In this document: positions 15,125 to 23,668 of the stretch, piece after piece
Numbering within the stretch: the first letter of the stretch is position 1
Layout: each line of letters opens with the position of its first letter
Assembly: GCA_022843175.1 (NCBI GenBank)
Contig: JALHOE010000004.1
Coordinates: 1-64,000 of the forward strand
Length of the DNA stretch: 64,000 nt
DNA from: Deltaproteobacteria bacterium
Lineage (GTDB): Bacteria > Myxococcota_A > Polyangia > Polyangiales > JADJMO01
Direction of reading: 5' to 3'
Position numbers and translations under genes: made by a program
Notes under the pieces: model-generated
Seen by the model: the letters and a program-made list of their open reading frames with translations, nothing else
The model's database searches: none
Told to the model about the DNA's origin: nothing

Positions 15125-16615
15125 CTATGGCGCGCGCCACACGGCGAGCCACGCATCACTCATTCCGCCGCCCGGCGCCGGCTGGAGCGCGCTCGCCGTG
15201 ATGAGCGCCGGGATCGCGCCGGACTTCGCGGACTGCGCGAGCAACACCGCCATCGCTTTTCCGTCCGTCGCGACGCCGATGGCGCTCTCGCCGTCGCCAG
15301 TCGCTCCGCGAAAGACCGTCCACGCCGACCGTGACTTGAAGTCCTTCGGGATGATCAAGACGTACCCGCCGCCGGCGTATCCGGGCATCGCGGGGGCGCC
15401 GTTCACCGTCTGCGTGGACGCGTTGGGCATGCAGCACGCGGAGTCGCCGCCGACGAACACGGTGCCATCCGCGGTGGCGGTGATGTCGTTCGCGCGCATC
15501 GTGTTGCCCTTACCGGTGTTGAGCCGCACGACGTAGCGCTGGCCGGCCTCGAGCGCGCCGGTGCTCGCGTCGAATCGCGCGATGTACGCCACCGACGCGG
15601 CGCCGTTCATGTTGAACGGGTTCGTGTAGTTGTCGAACGCGACGTTCGGCGCATTGGCTGCGAGATTCCGCGGCATCCGGTTGAACACCGTGTTACCGCC
15701 ATCGCTCCGCCCGGCCAGGTAGAGCTTGCCGTCACGGCCGACGTTCACGCTCACCGCGCGCGAGTCGGCGCACTCGCTCACCGCCGCCACCTCCGCGTGG
15801 GTGAAGTCATAGTTGGTCCACTTCTTCGTGCCGTCGTACGCGAAGCCGTGCATGAACGGCACTTGCAGCTGCGTGCAGCCGCCGCCATCTCGCTGGTTGA
15901 AGCCGGCGACGATCACCGTCTTGCTCGCGGCGTCGATCGCGACGCTCGCGTGCTCGCGGTTCATCGCGAAGGTAGCCTTGCCCAGCGACGTACCCATCGC
16001 GTCGAAGACCGACACCTTCGCGCCGTGCGTCACGGCGACCGTTCCGTCCTCGCCGACCGCGACCGCCTGTCCCTCGCCGTCGAGCGGGTTGGAGAAGATC
16101 AGCTTGCTGCCGTCCGCTTCGAGGACCGCGAGGCCGAAGCCGCCGGTCGTGGCGATCGGTCCCTTGCGCGCGTCGATGGCGGTGACCTTGCTTCCGATCC
16201 GCGTCACGGACAGCACCGCGCGTCCGTTCGGCGCCAGCCGCAGCACGCCCGCCGCGCCGCCTCCGAGCACGGTCGTTGGCGACTTGCCGTAGTTGTCGGC
16301 GCGCAGCGAGCCCGCATAGAGCACGGCGCCGTCGGCACCGAACGCGACGCCACCCGGCACGTCATCGCTCCCATCGGTGAGATACGTCGCGGCGCACAAT
16401 CGGAAGTCGTTGCCGGGGGCGAACGCGGGACAATCGCTGAGCGATCCCCCGGCAGTGGAGCCATCCCCGGCGGAGGTTCCACCGTCGACGGGCACGCCGC
16501 TCTCCGTGACGCCACCGGAGTCCTCGAGCCCGACGGTCTCACCGTCACCCGCGCTCTCCGAGGACGAGCACGCGACGGCAACCACGGCCACAAGAGCGAG
16601 CGGACTTCGGCGCAT
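15125..16615 (-). CDS. Beta-propeller lipoprotein
   Basis: The start at 16615 gives 496 aa with signal peptide and lipobox (VAVVAVACSS). A Ser/Gly/Asp-rich linker runs to about residue 60. The rest is made of repeating beta units with the pattern G-G-x-A-x-x-x-D-G and x-V-x-x-A-G, for example VAVGEDGTVAVTHGAKVSVF and SVNVGRDGKLYLAGRSDGGN, as in SBBP/NHL-like propellers. Several cysteine pairs may staple blades. It is probably exposed at the cell surface; no ligand can be inferred. The open frame extends to 16765 without signal-like residues. Confidence 0.75.
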   Translation of the reverse strand: MRRSPLALVAVVAVACSSSESAGDGETVGLEDSGGVTESGVPVDGGTSAGDGSTAGGSLSDCPAFAPGNDFRLCAATYLTDGSDDVPGGVAFGADGAVLYAGSLRADNYGKSPTTVLGGGAAGVLRLAPNGRAVLSVTRIGSKVTAIDARKGPIATTGGFGLAVLEADGSKLIFSNPLDGEGQAVAVGEDGTVAVTHGAKVSVFDAMGTSLGKATFAMNREHASVAIDAASKTVIVAGFNQRDGGGCTQLQVPFMHGFAYDGTKKWTNYDFTHAEVAAVSECADSRAVSVNVGRDGKLYLAGRSDGGNTVFNRMPRNLAANAPNVAFDNYTNPFNMNGAASVAYIARFDASTGALEAGQRYVVRLNTGKGNTMRANDITATADGTVFVGGDSACCMPNASTQTVNGAPAMPGYAGGGYVLIIPKDFKSRSAWTVFRGATGDGESAIGVATDGKAMAVLLAQSAKSGAIPALITASALQPAPGGGMSDAWLAVWRAP

Positions 16616-16774
16616 CGGGGTGGAGGAAGCAGCGGGCGTGCCGCGAATGAGCGGGCGATCGCTCGCGCTGTTTCGTCGACTCGCCATGGCCCCCGGGGGC
16701 CGGGGCCCGCACGGAAGGGCGCGCGGCCCCCGTGCCAACCGCCTACATTTGCCGAGCCGCAACACGGCGCGAAA

Positions 16775-17233
16775 TCACGGTAGCTGGTAGACCTCCTTGT
16801 CCGTGAGGAAGAAGGTCTTCGTCCTGCCGGCGGCGAGCACATGGATCGTGCGCGCGGTCGCGACGTTGGCGGGCGTGCCGCCCGAGTCGCCGATCTTGTA
16901 GACGCGATCGGTCGGGAACATGCCCGGCTCGACGTAGTGGGTGAGAAACCAGACGTCGGTGCCGTTGCTCACGACGTCGCGGATCTCCACGCCGTCCAAC
17001 ACCTTGGTGACCGCGCCGCCGGTCTTGGCGATGCGGTACAGGGTCTTGGGCGCCGAGAACCACACCGCATTGGTGGTGACGGCGATCCGATGGCCGTAGA
17101 GGTAATCCATCACGACCTCGAACCCGCTCGAGGCGATCGTCTCCGCGGTTCCGCCCGTCTTGCTGACGCGACGAAGGCAGGCTTTCGCGCCGCTGCCGTC
17201 GGTGGCTGCGCGGGTCGCAAATCTGCAGCCCAT
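16775..17233 (-). CDS. Partial beta-propeller protein, no signal peptide
   Basis: The 152-aa product consists of about three propeller-like units (KTGGTAETIASSGFEVVMDY; AVWFSAPKTLYRIAKTGGAV; VWFLTHYVEPGMFPTDRVYK). The repeated W-F and Y-R-I-x-K-x-G-G pattern matches proteins that normally have six or seven blades and a signal peptide. Both are missing here. An in-frame TGA lies immediately before the ATG at 17233. It is probably the surviving C-terminal half of a larger secreted gene; if translated, it would stay in the cytoplasm. Confidence 0.45.
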   Translation of the reverse strand: MGCRFATRAATDGSGAKACLRRVSKTGGTAETIASSGFEVVMDYLYGHRIAVTTNAVWFSAPKTLYRIAKTGGAVTKVLDGVEIRDVVSNGTDVWFLTHYVEPGMFPTDRVYKIGDSGGTPANVATARTIHVLAAGRTKTFFLTDKEVYQLP

Positions 17234-17320
17234 TCACTCGATTTCCTGCCGCCATTGATCGGGCGCATCACAGGAGCGTCCGCGCGCGATGCCGCCGGGA
17301 CGCGCTAGCCTCTTCGGCCG

Positions 17321-19789
17321 ATGGTGCGGTTACGGATGGCTTGGTTGGCTCTGTGCGTGGCGGCGTGCAGCAAGGGCTCGGCAGATGCGTCTCCGCCCAC
17401 GCCAACACCGCGCGATCCGGCGCATTGCACATATGAGCAGCCGCCCGCTCGGGCGACGTTGCCTCCGATCCCGCCGGGGCCACTGCGCGCGGGGTTCGCG
17501 CGGTCGGTGTTGTCGGTGCCGATCGGGGCGCCGCTCGGCGGCTACTCGGCGCGGATCTATGGGCTCGGCGTTGCGGTCGAAGCCGACGATCGCCCGCGAC
17601 GCTTCACCACCGGAATGGCGCCGTCGGTCGGGCAACACGACGCTCCGTTCGTCGAAGCGCTCGCGCTCGACGCGGGTGGCGAGGTGTTCGTTCTGGTTCG
17701 CGTCGACGCGCCGTACGTCACCGAGAACGTGCTCTTCGATCTAGAGCGCGCCGCAGCGCCGGATGGATCGTTGCGTGGGAGGATCCTCCTCACCGCGTCG
17801 CACAGCCACGCCGGCTACGGCGGATTTCAGCCGAGCCTCATCCTCATGTTGGGGACCGATCGTCCGCGACAAGAGATCATCGCTCGCGCCCAACAGTCGA
17901 TGGCGAAGACCGTTCGCGACGCGCTCGCCGCGCGCGAGCCGGCGAAGATCGGCTTCGCCGTCGAGCCACGATTCGACCCCGGGGACACCGTCAGCCGCGA
18001 CCGTCGAAACGAAAACAACGGGCTCGTCGGGGGGAAGGGCAAGGATCCCGTCGCCTGGGCGATGCGCGTGGATCGCGCCGACGGCACGCCGCTGGCAGCG
18101 GTCGTCGATTTTCCGATCCATGGCACCGTCGGCACCGAGAAGAATCCGCTCGCCTCCACCGAAGCACCCGGCGCCGTCGCGCACGCCCTGAGCAGCGAGC
18201 TCGGCTACCCCGTCCTCCATGTGCAGGGAGCGGCCGGCGACGTGTCCCCCGCCGATCCGCGCGGTCGCACCCTCTGCCCCGATGGGCAGCATTGCCTCGA
18301 CATGCCGATGCTCGAGATCATCGGAGCGCGCGCCGCCGCGCTCGCGGGTCCGCTCGTGAAGGGGATCACCACCAGCGCGACCGCGCAGATCGAGGTGGTG
18401 ACACGCACGTTCTACATCGGACGCGACGTGAAGGTGCAGCGCCCGGACGGTCGCTTCCTCGAATACGCGCCGGCCAACGAGGACTACGAGCCCGACGGCG
18501 TCATCTTCGACAAGGACGGCAAGATCGTGTCGCCGATCGACGAGTTCAACGTGCTTGGCGGCGCCGGTCTGTGCGGCGATCCCGACAAGGGCTCCTTCGC
18601 GACGATCCCCGGCGCCAAGGGCATGGGTGTCTATTCCTCGTGCGTCGACGTGCTCCGCGGCCGCGGGTTGATGTTCAGCTTCTTCGACGTGTCGCCGCTG
18701 ATGCCGGTGCCGCTCTGCGACACGACGCGCGCCACGGCGACCGCGGTCAAGATCAATGACTACCTGCTGATTGGCGCGCCCGGTGAGGCCACCGGACCAT
18801 GGGCGGCGGAGCTTCGTGCGCGCTCGCCGGCGGGGGATAAGACGCTGCTCCTCGGCTACACCGACGAGCACATGGGCTACCTGCTCACGCCGGAGGATTG
18901 GATGCTCGGCGGCTACGAGCCGAGCACCAACATGTGGGGACCGCTCGAGGGGGCGGTCGTCCTCGATAACATCCTCGACGCGGCGAAGATCGCATGGACG
19001 CCCGAGCGAGAAGATCCCGCGGCGGGCACCTCTCGGTTCGTCGCGTTCGAGTATCCGCCCACGCCTGCCATTGAGACGCTCGCCACGACCGATCACGGCA
19101 AGCCCGCGCCCGGCGACAAGATGTGGTGGCCCGATGTCCTGACCGCAAAGGTCACTTCGGGACCGATTGCGCGCGCGGTCTCGGTCGCGCGCTTCGCCTG
19201 GTACGGAGGCGATCCGATCGTCGACGCGCCGGCGGTGACCATCGAGCGCGAGACCGGGACCGGCTTTGTTACGTACGCGAGCTCGACCGACGCTGTCGTC
19301 ATCACTTATGTGCCGGAGCCGCTCGAGTCCGCGTCGCCGTCGCACCACATCTACGGAGCGACCTGGCAGGCGGTGCCCCCGAAGCCGTACGCCCTGAGCA
19401 AGCCGCTCGAGCCGTATTCGCTGCCCCTCGGTCGTTATCGGTTCCATGTCACCGGCGCGGCCAAGGGAGCGACCTACGCGCTCGACTCGGAGCCGTTCGA
19501 GGTGACCGCGGCGCCACTTGCGACGGGGTCGAAGGTGACGCTCGGGCCGACCACCACGATTCACGCCACGCTCGGCAACGCCCCCGGCCTGCGCGCGCTG
19601 CGTGAAGAAATCAGTGACGCCGACATCAGCCTGCCCGGACCATGGACGGTGAAGGTCACGTTCACCGACGACACGACCAAGGACTTCACCGTGATGCCGA
19701 GCAAGGGCATCGGCACCCTGACGGTCAGCGGTACTCCGCGCTCCGTCGAGGTTCGCGATCCATTCGGCAACGGCGGCGTGCTGCCGTGA
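17321..19789 (+). CDS. Neutral/alkaline ceramidase-like lipoprotein
   Basis: The 822-aa protein has a lipobox (LALCVAAC) and an N-terminal domain that matches neutral/alkaline non-lysosomal ceramidases. RAGFARSVLSVPIGAPLGGY is the usual opening, the zinc-site region contains LLTASHSHAGYGGFQPS, and HGTV and VQGAAGDVSPAD are further family motifs. The family cleaves the amide bond of ceramide or related N-acyl substrates using zinc. About 250 C-terminal residues form beta-rich domains. Several myxobacteria make sphingolipids, so an envelope-lipid or predation role is plausible but inferred. The ATG at 17321 is supported by the signal peptide. Confidence 0.85.
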   Translation: MVRLRMAWLALCVAACSKGSADASPPTPTPRDPAHCTYEQPPARATLPPIPPGPLRAGFARSVLSVPIGAPLGGYSARIYGLGVAVEADDRPRRFTTGMAPSVGQHDAPFVEALALDAGGEVFVLVRVDAPYVTENVLFDLERAAAPDGSLRGRILLTASHSHAGYGGFQPSLILMLGTDRPRQEIIARAQQSMAKTVRDALAAREPAKIGFAVEPRFDPGDTVSRDRRNENNGLVGGKGKDPVAWAMRVDRADGTPLAAVVDFPIHGTVGTEKNPLASTEAPGAVAHALSSELGYPVLHVQGAAGDVSPADPRGRTLCPDGQHCLDMPMLEIIGARAAALAGPLVKGITTSATAQIEVVTRTFYIGRDVKVQRPDGRFLEYAPANEDYEPDGVIFDKDGKIVSPIDEFNVLGGAGLCGDPDKGSFATIPGAKGMGVYSSCVDVLRGRGLMFSFFDVSPLMPVPLCDTTRATATAVKINDYLLIGAPGEATGPWAAELRARSPAGDKTLLLGYTDEHMGYLLTPEDWMLGGYEPSTNMWGPLEGAVVLDNILDAAKIAWTPEREDPAAGTSRFVAFEYPPTPAIETLATTDHGKPAPGDKMWWPDVLTAKVTSGPIARAVSVARFAWYGGDPIVDAPAVTIERETGTGFVTYASSTDAVVITYVPEPLESASPSHHIYGATWQAVPPKPYALSKPLEPYSLPLGRYRFHVTGAAKGATYALDSEPFEVTAAPLATGSKVTLGPTTTIHATLGNAPGLRALREEISDADISLPGPWTVKVTFTDDTTKDFTVMPSKGIGTLTVSGTPRSVEVRDPFGNGGVLP

Positions 19790-19990
19790 AATGCCGACGA
19801 GCCTCGTCGACGGCGGTCGGTACGTTGTGACGCACCCAAGACATTTGCGCAGCCCGGGTACTGGGAGGAACCCGATCTGCATCGAGACGGTCGTGCGTTC
19901 CCGGCCCGGAGAAGACGCTCGCCTGTCGGAAATCGGCGCCCGCCCCGCGAAGGACGACACCGTTCGATCCAGCGCGCCCCGCGTCGAGGC

Positions 19991-20817
19991 TCAGACCTTA
20001 CGCGCTCGCATCGCCGACGGAGCGGGCAGGCCCGCGCGGCGCAGGAGCACCCCGAGCTGTGACGAAGAAGAACAGCCGACCGCCCGCGCGACGCTCTCGA
20101 CCTTGGCGTCGCCCGCGAGGAGCAGCGCGCGCGCGGCTCGGCTGCGCTCCTCGGCGAGGAGGCTACGAAAGCTCAGACCCGCCGCGCCAAGCTTGCGTTG
20201 CAGGCTGCGCGACGACAGGCCGAGCGCGCGGGCGCAACGTTCGAGGTCTCCGCTTCGCAGGTGATCGCCGATCCAGGTGCGGACCGCGACCTCGATGCTC
20301 CCCATCGCGATCGAGGCGACGAGCTCGTCGACGAGCGCCTGCGCGCCCGGGCCGTCGGTGGGATCGACCCAGCGATACGCCTCGTTCGGATCGGTGAAGA
20401 GACGAAAGGAGTCGCCGGGGCCGAGTGCGGGCAAGAGGGCCGCCGTGCGCGCGCCCCGCACGCCCGGACCGACCACCACCGCCTGTCGTTCGAACAAGCC
20501 CCCCGCGCGCGGCCGCACCTTCGCGACCTCCTCCTCGAGGAGCTGCCACGCGTCCTCGTCGATGGCGGCGAGCGCTCGACCGTCCACCACTCGCAGGAGC
20601 GGCGGACGCAGCTCGGGGTGTTGCGCGAGGCCATACAGTCCCGCGAGCGCCGCGCGTCGCCGACGTCGCGGTGGCCGAAGTGAACCGTGCCGACGAGCCT
20701 CCGCGTGGCGCACCACGTGACGAACGATGCCCCCGCGAGCGCGGAGCCGACGATGCTCGCGGAGGCCTCGGCGACCGACCTCACCAAGCGAAGCTTCCCC
20801 GGCAGCATCGCTGCCAT
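19991..20817 (-). pseudogene. AraC-family regulator with a single-base frameshift
   Basis: The C-terminal two-thirds lies in one frame: AALAGLYGLAQHPELRPPLL and onwards, ending in an AraC helix-turn-helix (ERCARALGLSSRSLQRKLGA and VESVARAVGCSSSSQLGVLL). The N-terminus lies in a different frame, starting at an ATG at 20817 or 20808 (MLPGKLRLVRSVAEASASIV to LVGTVHFGHRDVGDAR). The two join naturally at about 20650 if one base is restored in a GGCGCG run. The gene is therefore broken by a one-base deletion, or the assembly has an error there. The downstream frame has no good start of its own. Confidence 0.7.
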
Positions 20818-20953
20818 CCTACGACGGCGGCGCGAATTCGATAGCGACTGGCGCACTCTCGATGCGCGAGATGCGTAAAGACCGGGTCATGCAGCCTACG
20901 CTCCGCGAGCTGGGACGGACTGTCCATGCGCCGCCCGCCCGCGAGCGCAACTG

Positions 20954-21646
20954 CTACTTCGCATTCGCGGATGGTGCGCTTGCGGCGCCGCCAGCGTCTG
21001 CGCGGAGTGGAGAGAACGCCGCCTTCGCATCGGCGCGAAACGCAACCGGGCCGTGGGAGCTCATGATCACCACGATCGCGCCGTCCGCGGTCGACGTCGT
21101 GGCGATGGTCTGCGCGAGGAGGTCGCCCGCCGGATCGAGCACGACGGACCACTGCGCCCCTTGCCGATCGAACCTCGCGAGGCGCGCTGCCGTCGCCCGG
21201 CCGGAGGGGCCGAGAAAGCTCCCCTTCACGTCGACATGACGAATGAGGAGCACCGCGTCGCTCAATGGAACGGCCACATCCCCTGGGAGCGTAGGCGGCG
21301 ACGGCTTCGTCACGCAGCCGGCGGCGTTGCATCGGACCACCTGGAGCGATTCCTTCAGCGCTGTCATGGTGAGGCCGCTCGCATCACATCCGAGTCGCAC
21401 TTGCTGCGCGAAGTCCCCTGCAAAGAGCGGCGCGAGTGCGTCGGCGGCGACCACGTTCCAAGCACCGCCGATGTCGAGCGCGAGATCGACGGTGTCTTTG
21501 CCGCCGTGGCGGAGCAGAAGAAAGTGTGTCGAGCCCACGCCGCACGACAGGACTTTGGCGGGAAGGTCGCGCAACTTTCCGAGCGTCGCCGTTGTTCCCG
21601 CGGTGCCGTCCGCGGCTAGATCGGCCGCGACCAGGGTGGTGTTGCG
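20954..21646 (-). pseudogene. N-terminally truncated paralogue of the propeller protein at 52147-53514
   Basis: The frame is open from 21700 to 20954, but its first 15-20 codons are the dispersed repeat (copy C), not protein. The real sequence (from TTLVAADLAADG) follows the C-terminal half of the 52147-53514 product. A shared pattern of R-x-G-C with a following strand, x-C-x-A-x-x-C, and a final G-P-V-A/Y-G-A-R-type strand can be aligned throughout. The signal peptide and first blades are missing. The truncation point coincides with the repeat, which suggests deletion or insertion there. Confidence 0.6.
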
Positions 21647-21675
21647 AGATCCCTCCTCCGATTGACACATCGGAC
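21647..21675 (-). repeat. Dispersed repeat, copy C (right half only)
   Basis: The segment ATCCCTCCTCCGATTGACAC followed by ATCGGA matches the central hairpin part of copies A and B, with the CCGAT/ATCGG stem intact. The left part (GTCGAAGCGTCCGCG) is absent. It forms the boundary of the truncated gene to its left. Confidence 0.7.
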
Positions 21676-21833
21676 GTGGAGCCAGCAACGGATCCTGCAA
21701 TCTTCACTCCGGACCGTCGCTCCGGAGACGCGGGCCTCTTTTGAGCGATCACGCAGGGCAGCAGTTGAACCGAGTCGAAAGAGAACTCGTCGCTCACGGC
21801 TCCCCGAGGACGCATGCTAGTTTGCGGGGACGC

Positions 21834-22400
21834 ATGGACCGCTTCTGGAGGCTCTCCCACCCGGACGTGCTGATCTACCGACGTTTCGACGCGCCCCGAA
21901 CGCCCGGCCGCATGACGGCGGCCATTGCAGCAACGCACGTACGTGATTGGCTCGCGCGGCAACCGCACGTCATGGTCGAGGCCCACGACGCGATCGTCGG
22001 GCGCACGTTGACCGTGCTTCGCTGGACCAGGGACGAGCGTCGCCTGTTGGTCGAACGCGTGCTCGAACGAGCGTTCTACGACGGCGAGCTGGTCGCCTTC
22101 GATGTGCCGGTCGTGTTTCCTCTCTTCGAGATCGAGCGACCACTCGAGAACGTGCTCGGGCCACAGCAGCCGGTCGAAGAGGTGCCGGAGGATACGACGT
22201 GGGTCGCCATCGAGCTGGTCGACGACTCCGACCCGCCGGCCCCCGTCCCCTTCGAAGCATACGAGCTCGAGCTCGCCGACGGCTCCGTGCTCACGGGTTC
22301 GCTCGATGCAGATGGCAGAGCAAAGGTCGACCGCGTGGTGAGGGGCCCGACGAAGGTCCGGTTCCCAGCTCTCGATGGCTCCGCATGGAAGCTTTCGTGA
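21834..22400 (+). CDS. Secretion-cassette protein 1 with C-terminal beta-turn (carboxypeptidase-regulatory-like) domain
   Basis: The 188-aa protein ends in WVAIELVDDSDPPAPVPFEA, then a stretch with ADGSVLTGSLDADGRAKVDR, then VRFPAL. This W-I-E-I-E-L ... G-x-L-D-x-x-G-R-A ... F-P-x-L signature is well known at the C-terminus of type VI secretion tip-associated proteins. The N-terminal half is helical (WLARQPHVMVEAHDAIVGRT). The start at 21834 (MDRFWRLSHPDV) is preferred; the ATG-less extension to 21741 runs towards the repeat. It opens a same-strand group of four genes with gaps of 10, 1 and 3 bp, so it is an operon. Confidence 0.7.
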   Translation: MDRFWRLSHPDVLIYRRFDAPRTPGRMTAAIAATHVRDWLARQPHVMVEAHDAIVGRTLTVLRWTRDERRLLVERVLERAFYDGELVAFDVPVVFPLFEIERPLENVLGPQQPVEEVPEDTTWVAIELVDDSDPPAPVPFEAYELELADGSVLTGSLDADGRAKVDRVVRGPTKVRFPALDGSAWKLS

Positions 22401-22410
22401 AGGAGCCTCG

Positions 22411-23157
22411 ATGAAGCACGTAGTGCAGCAGGGTGAATGCCTCTCGAGCCTCGCGGCGCGACTGCGAATGACGGCGAAAGAGCTGCACGAGCTCGCCGAG
22501 AACGCCGAGCTGAAGAAGCTCCGGCCCAATCCGAACGTCCTCGCGCCGGGAGACGAAGTCTGGTTGCCGGATCAGAAGACCAAGTCGGTCCCCATCGAGC
22601 TCGAGAAGAAACATCGCTTCGTCGTGAAGCTTCCCAAGCTGAAGCTACGGGTCGTGATGAAGAACGCGAAGGGCGAACCGCACGACGGCAAGCGCTTCCG
22701 CGTGCTGGTGGGCAACCAGCAGCTCGAAGGCACGACGAGCGCTGGCGTCGTCGAGGTCGACGTCCCGGCGACCGCGAGAACCGCGCTGGTGCAGCTCTGG
22801 CTCACCGACGATCCCGACGATCCCGATCCCGATCTCGAGCGCGAGCTCTCGATCGGCTGTCTCGATCCGATCGAGACGGTCTCCGGCGTACAGGCGCGCC
22901 TGTCGAACCTCGGACACGTCTGCCCCATCACCGGTGAGGTCGATGCGTGGACCCTGCACGCCGCGCAGCTCTTTCGCGCCAAACATGGCCTGCCGCTCGT
23001 CGAGGAGGAGGAGGACGATCCCCCGAACGAGGACGACGACGACCAGGAGGTCGAGGAGGAGACCGACGAAGAAGCGGCGAAACGCATCGCCGACCACATC
23101 GACCGCGTTCTGGACGCGCCCTTCCGCGACAAGCTGCGCGAAGTGTACGGAGGCTGA
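22411..23157 (+). CDS. Secretion-cassette protein 2: LysM plus peptidoglycan-binding-like domain
   Basis: The 248-aa protein begins with a LysM domain (MKHVVQQGECLSSLAARLRM to about residue 50). A beta domain follows (LPKLKLRVVMKNAKGEPHDG), then a PG_binding_1-like helical domain with IETVSGVQARLSNLGHVCPI, and finally a very acidic stretch (EEEEDDPPNEDDDD) before a helical end. This order is typical of adaptor or cargo proteins encoded beside type VI VgrG/PAAR genes. The ATG at 22411 has an AAGGAG ribosome site 5-10 bp upstream. It probably links the cargo to the wall or to the secretion tip; this role is inferred. Confidence 0.8.
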   Translation: MKHVVQQGECLSSLAARLRMTAKELHELAENAELKKLRPNPNVLAPGDEVWLPDQKTKSVPIELEKKHRFVVKLPKLKLRVVMKNAKGEPHDGKRFRVLVGNQQLEGTTSAGVVEVDVPATARTALVQLWLTDDPDDPDPDLERELSIGCLDPIETVSGVQARLSNLGHVCPITGEVDAWTLHAAQLFRAKHGLPLVEEEEDDPPNEDDDDQEVEEETDEEAAKRIADHIDRVLDAPFRDKLREVYGG

Positions 23158-23158
23158 C

Positions 23159-23665
23159 GTGGCCGACAAGAAGAAGAAGAAGATCAAGAAGGTCGCGCCG
23201 CCGCCGAAGAAGCCACCGCCCGTCGCACCGGCCGCCGTCGGTCGCGATGCGGCGCCGAACGTGCTGCAAGACGGCGAGGTCTTCATCCTCGTGAACGAGC
23301 CGGCGATCGCCGACGACGAATTCCTGCTGGTGCCGCTGAAGAAAGACTCGAAGAAGCCAGCGCCCACCGTCTCGAAGTCGAAGGTCGGCGCCCACACGGC
23401 GCACGAGTTCGCGAACATCGTGATGACGAAAGACTTCCGCTACGACCTGATCCACGTGCGTGCGGGCAAGAGCAAGAATCGGATCCGAGGCAACCTCCCC
23501 GGAAGCAGCTTGCCCATCTTCGCGGCGACCGCCTCGAGCCCGGCGACCAGGTTCCCCGAGCCGAAGAAGAAGGTGGTGGTCGACGAGACACCGAAGGACG
23601 AGGACCTCAAAGACGAGCGCGTCACCGACTTCGGAACGCTCGAAGCCGAAGAGCCGGAGGTCTGA
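23159..23665 (+). CDS. Secretion-cassette protein 3: Lys/Pro-rich small protein
   Basis: A GTG at 23159, one base after the previous stop and just behind GGAGG, gives 168 aa. The N-terminus is strongly basic and Pro-rich (DKKKKKIKKVAPPPKKPPPV), and the middle is beta-like (NVLQDGEVFILVNEPAIADD). The C-terminus is acidic and charged (KKKVVVDETPKDEDLKDERV). No family is recognised. The tight coupling to both neighbours shows it belongs to the cassette; a chaperone, adaptor or cargo-loading function is possible. Confidence 0.7.
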   Translation: MADKKKKKIKKVAPPPKKPPPVAPAAVGRDAAPNVLQDGEVFILVNEPAIADDEFLLVPLKKDSKKPAPTVSKSKVGAHTAHEFANIVMTKDFRYDLIHVRAGKSKNRIRGNLPGSSLPIFAATASSPATRFPEPKKKVVVDETPKDEDLKDERVTDFGTLEAEEPEV

Positions 23666-23668
23666 GTC

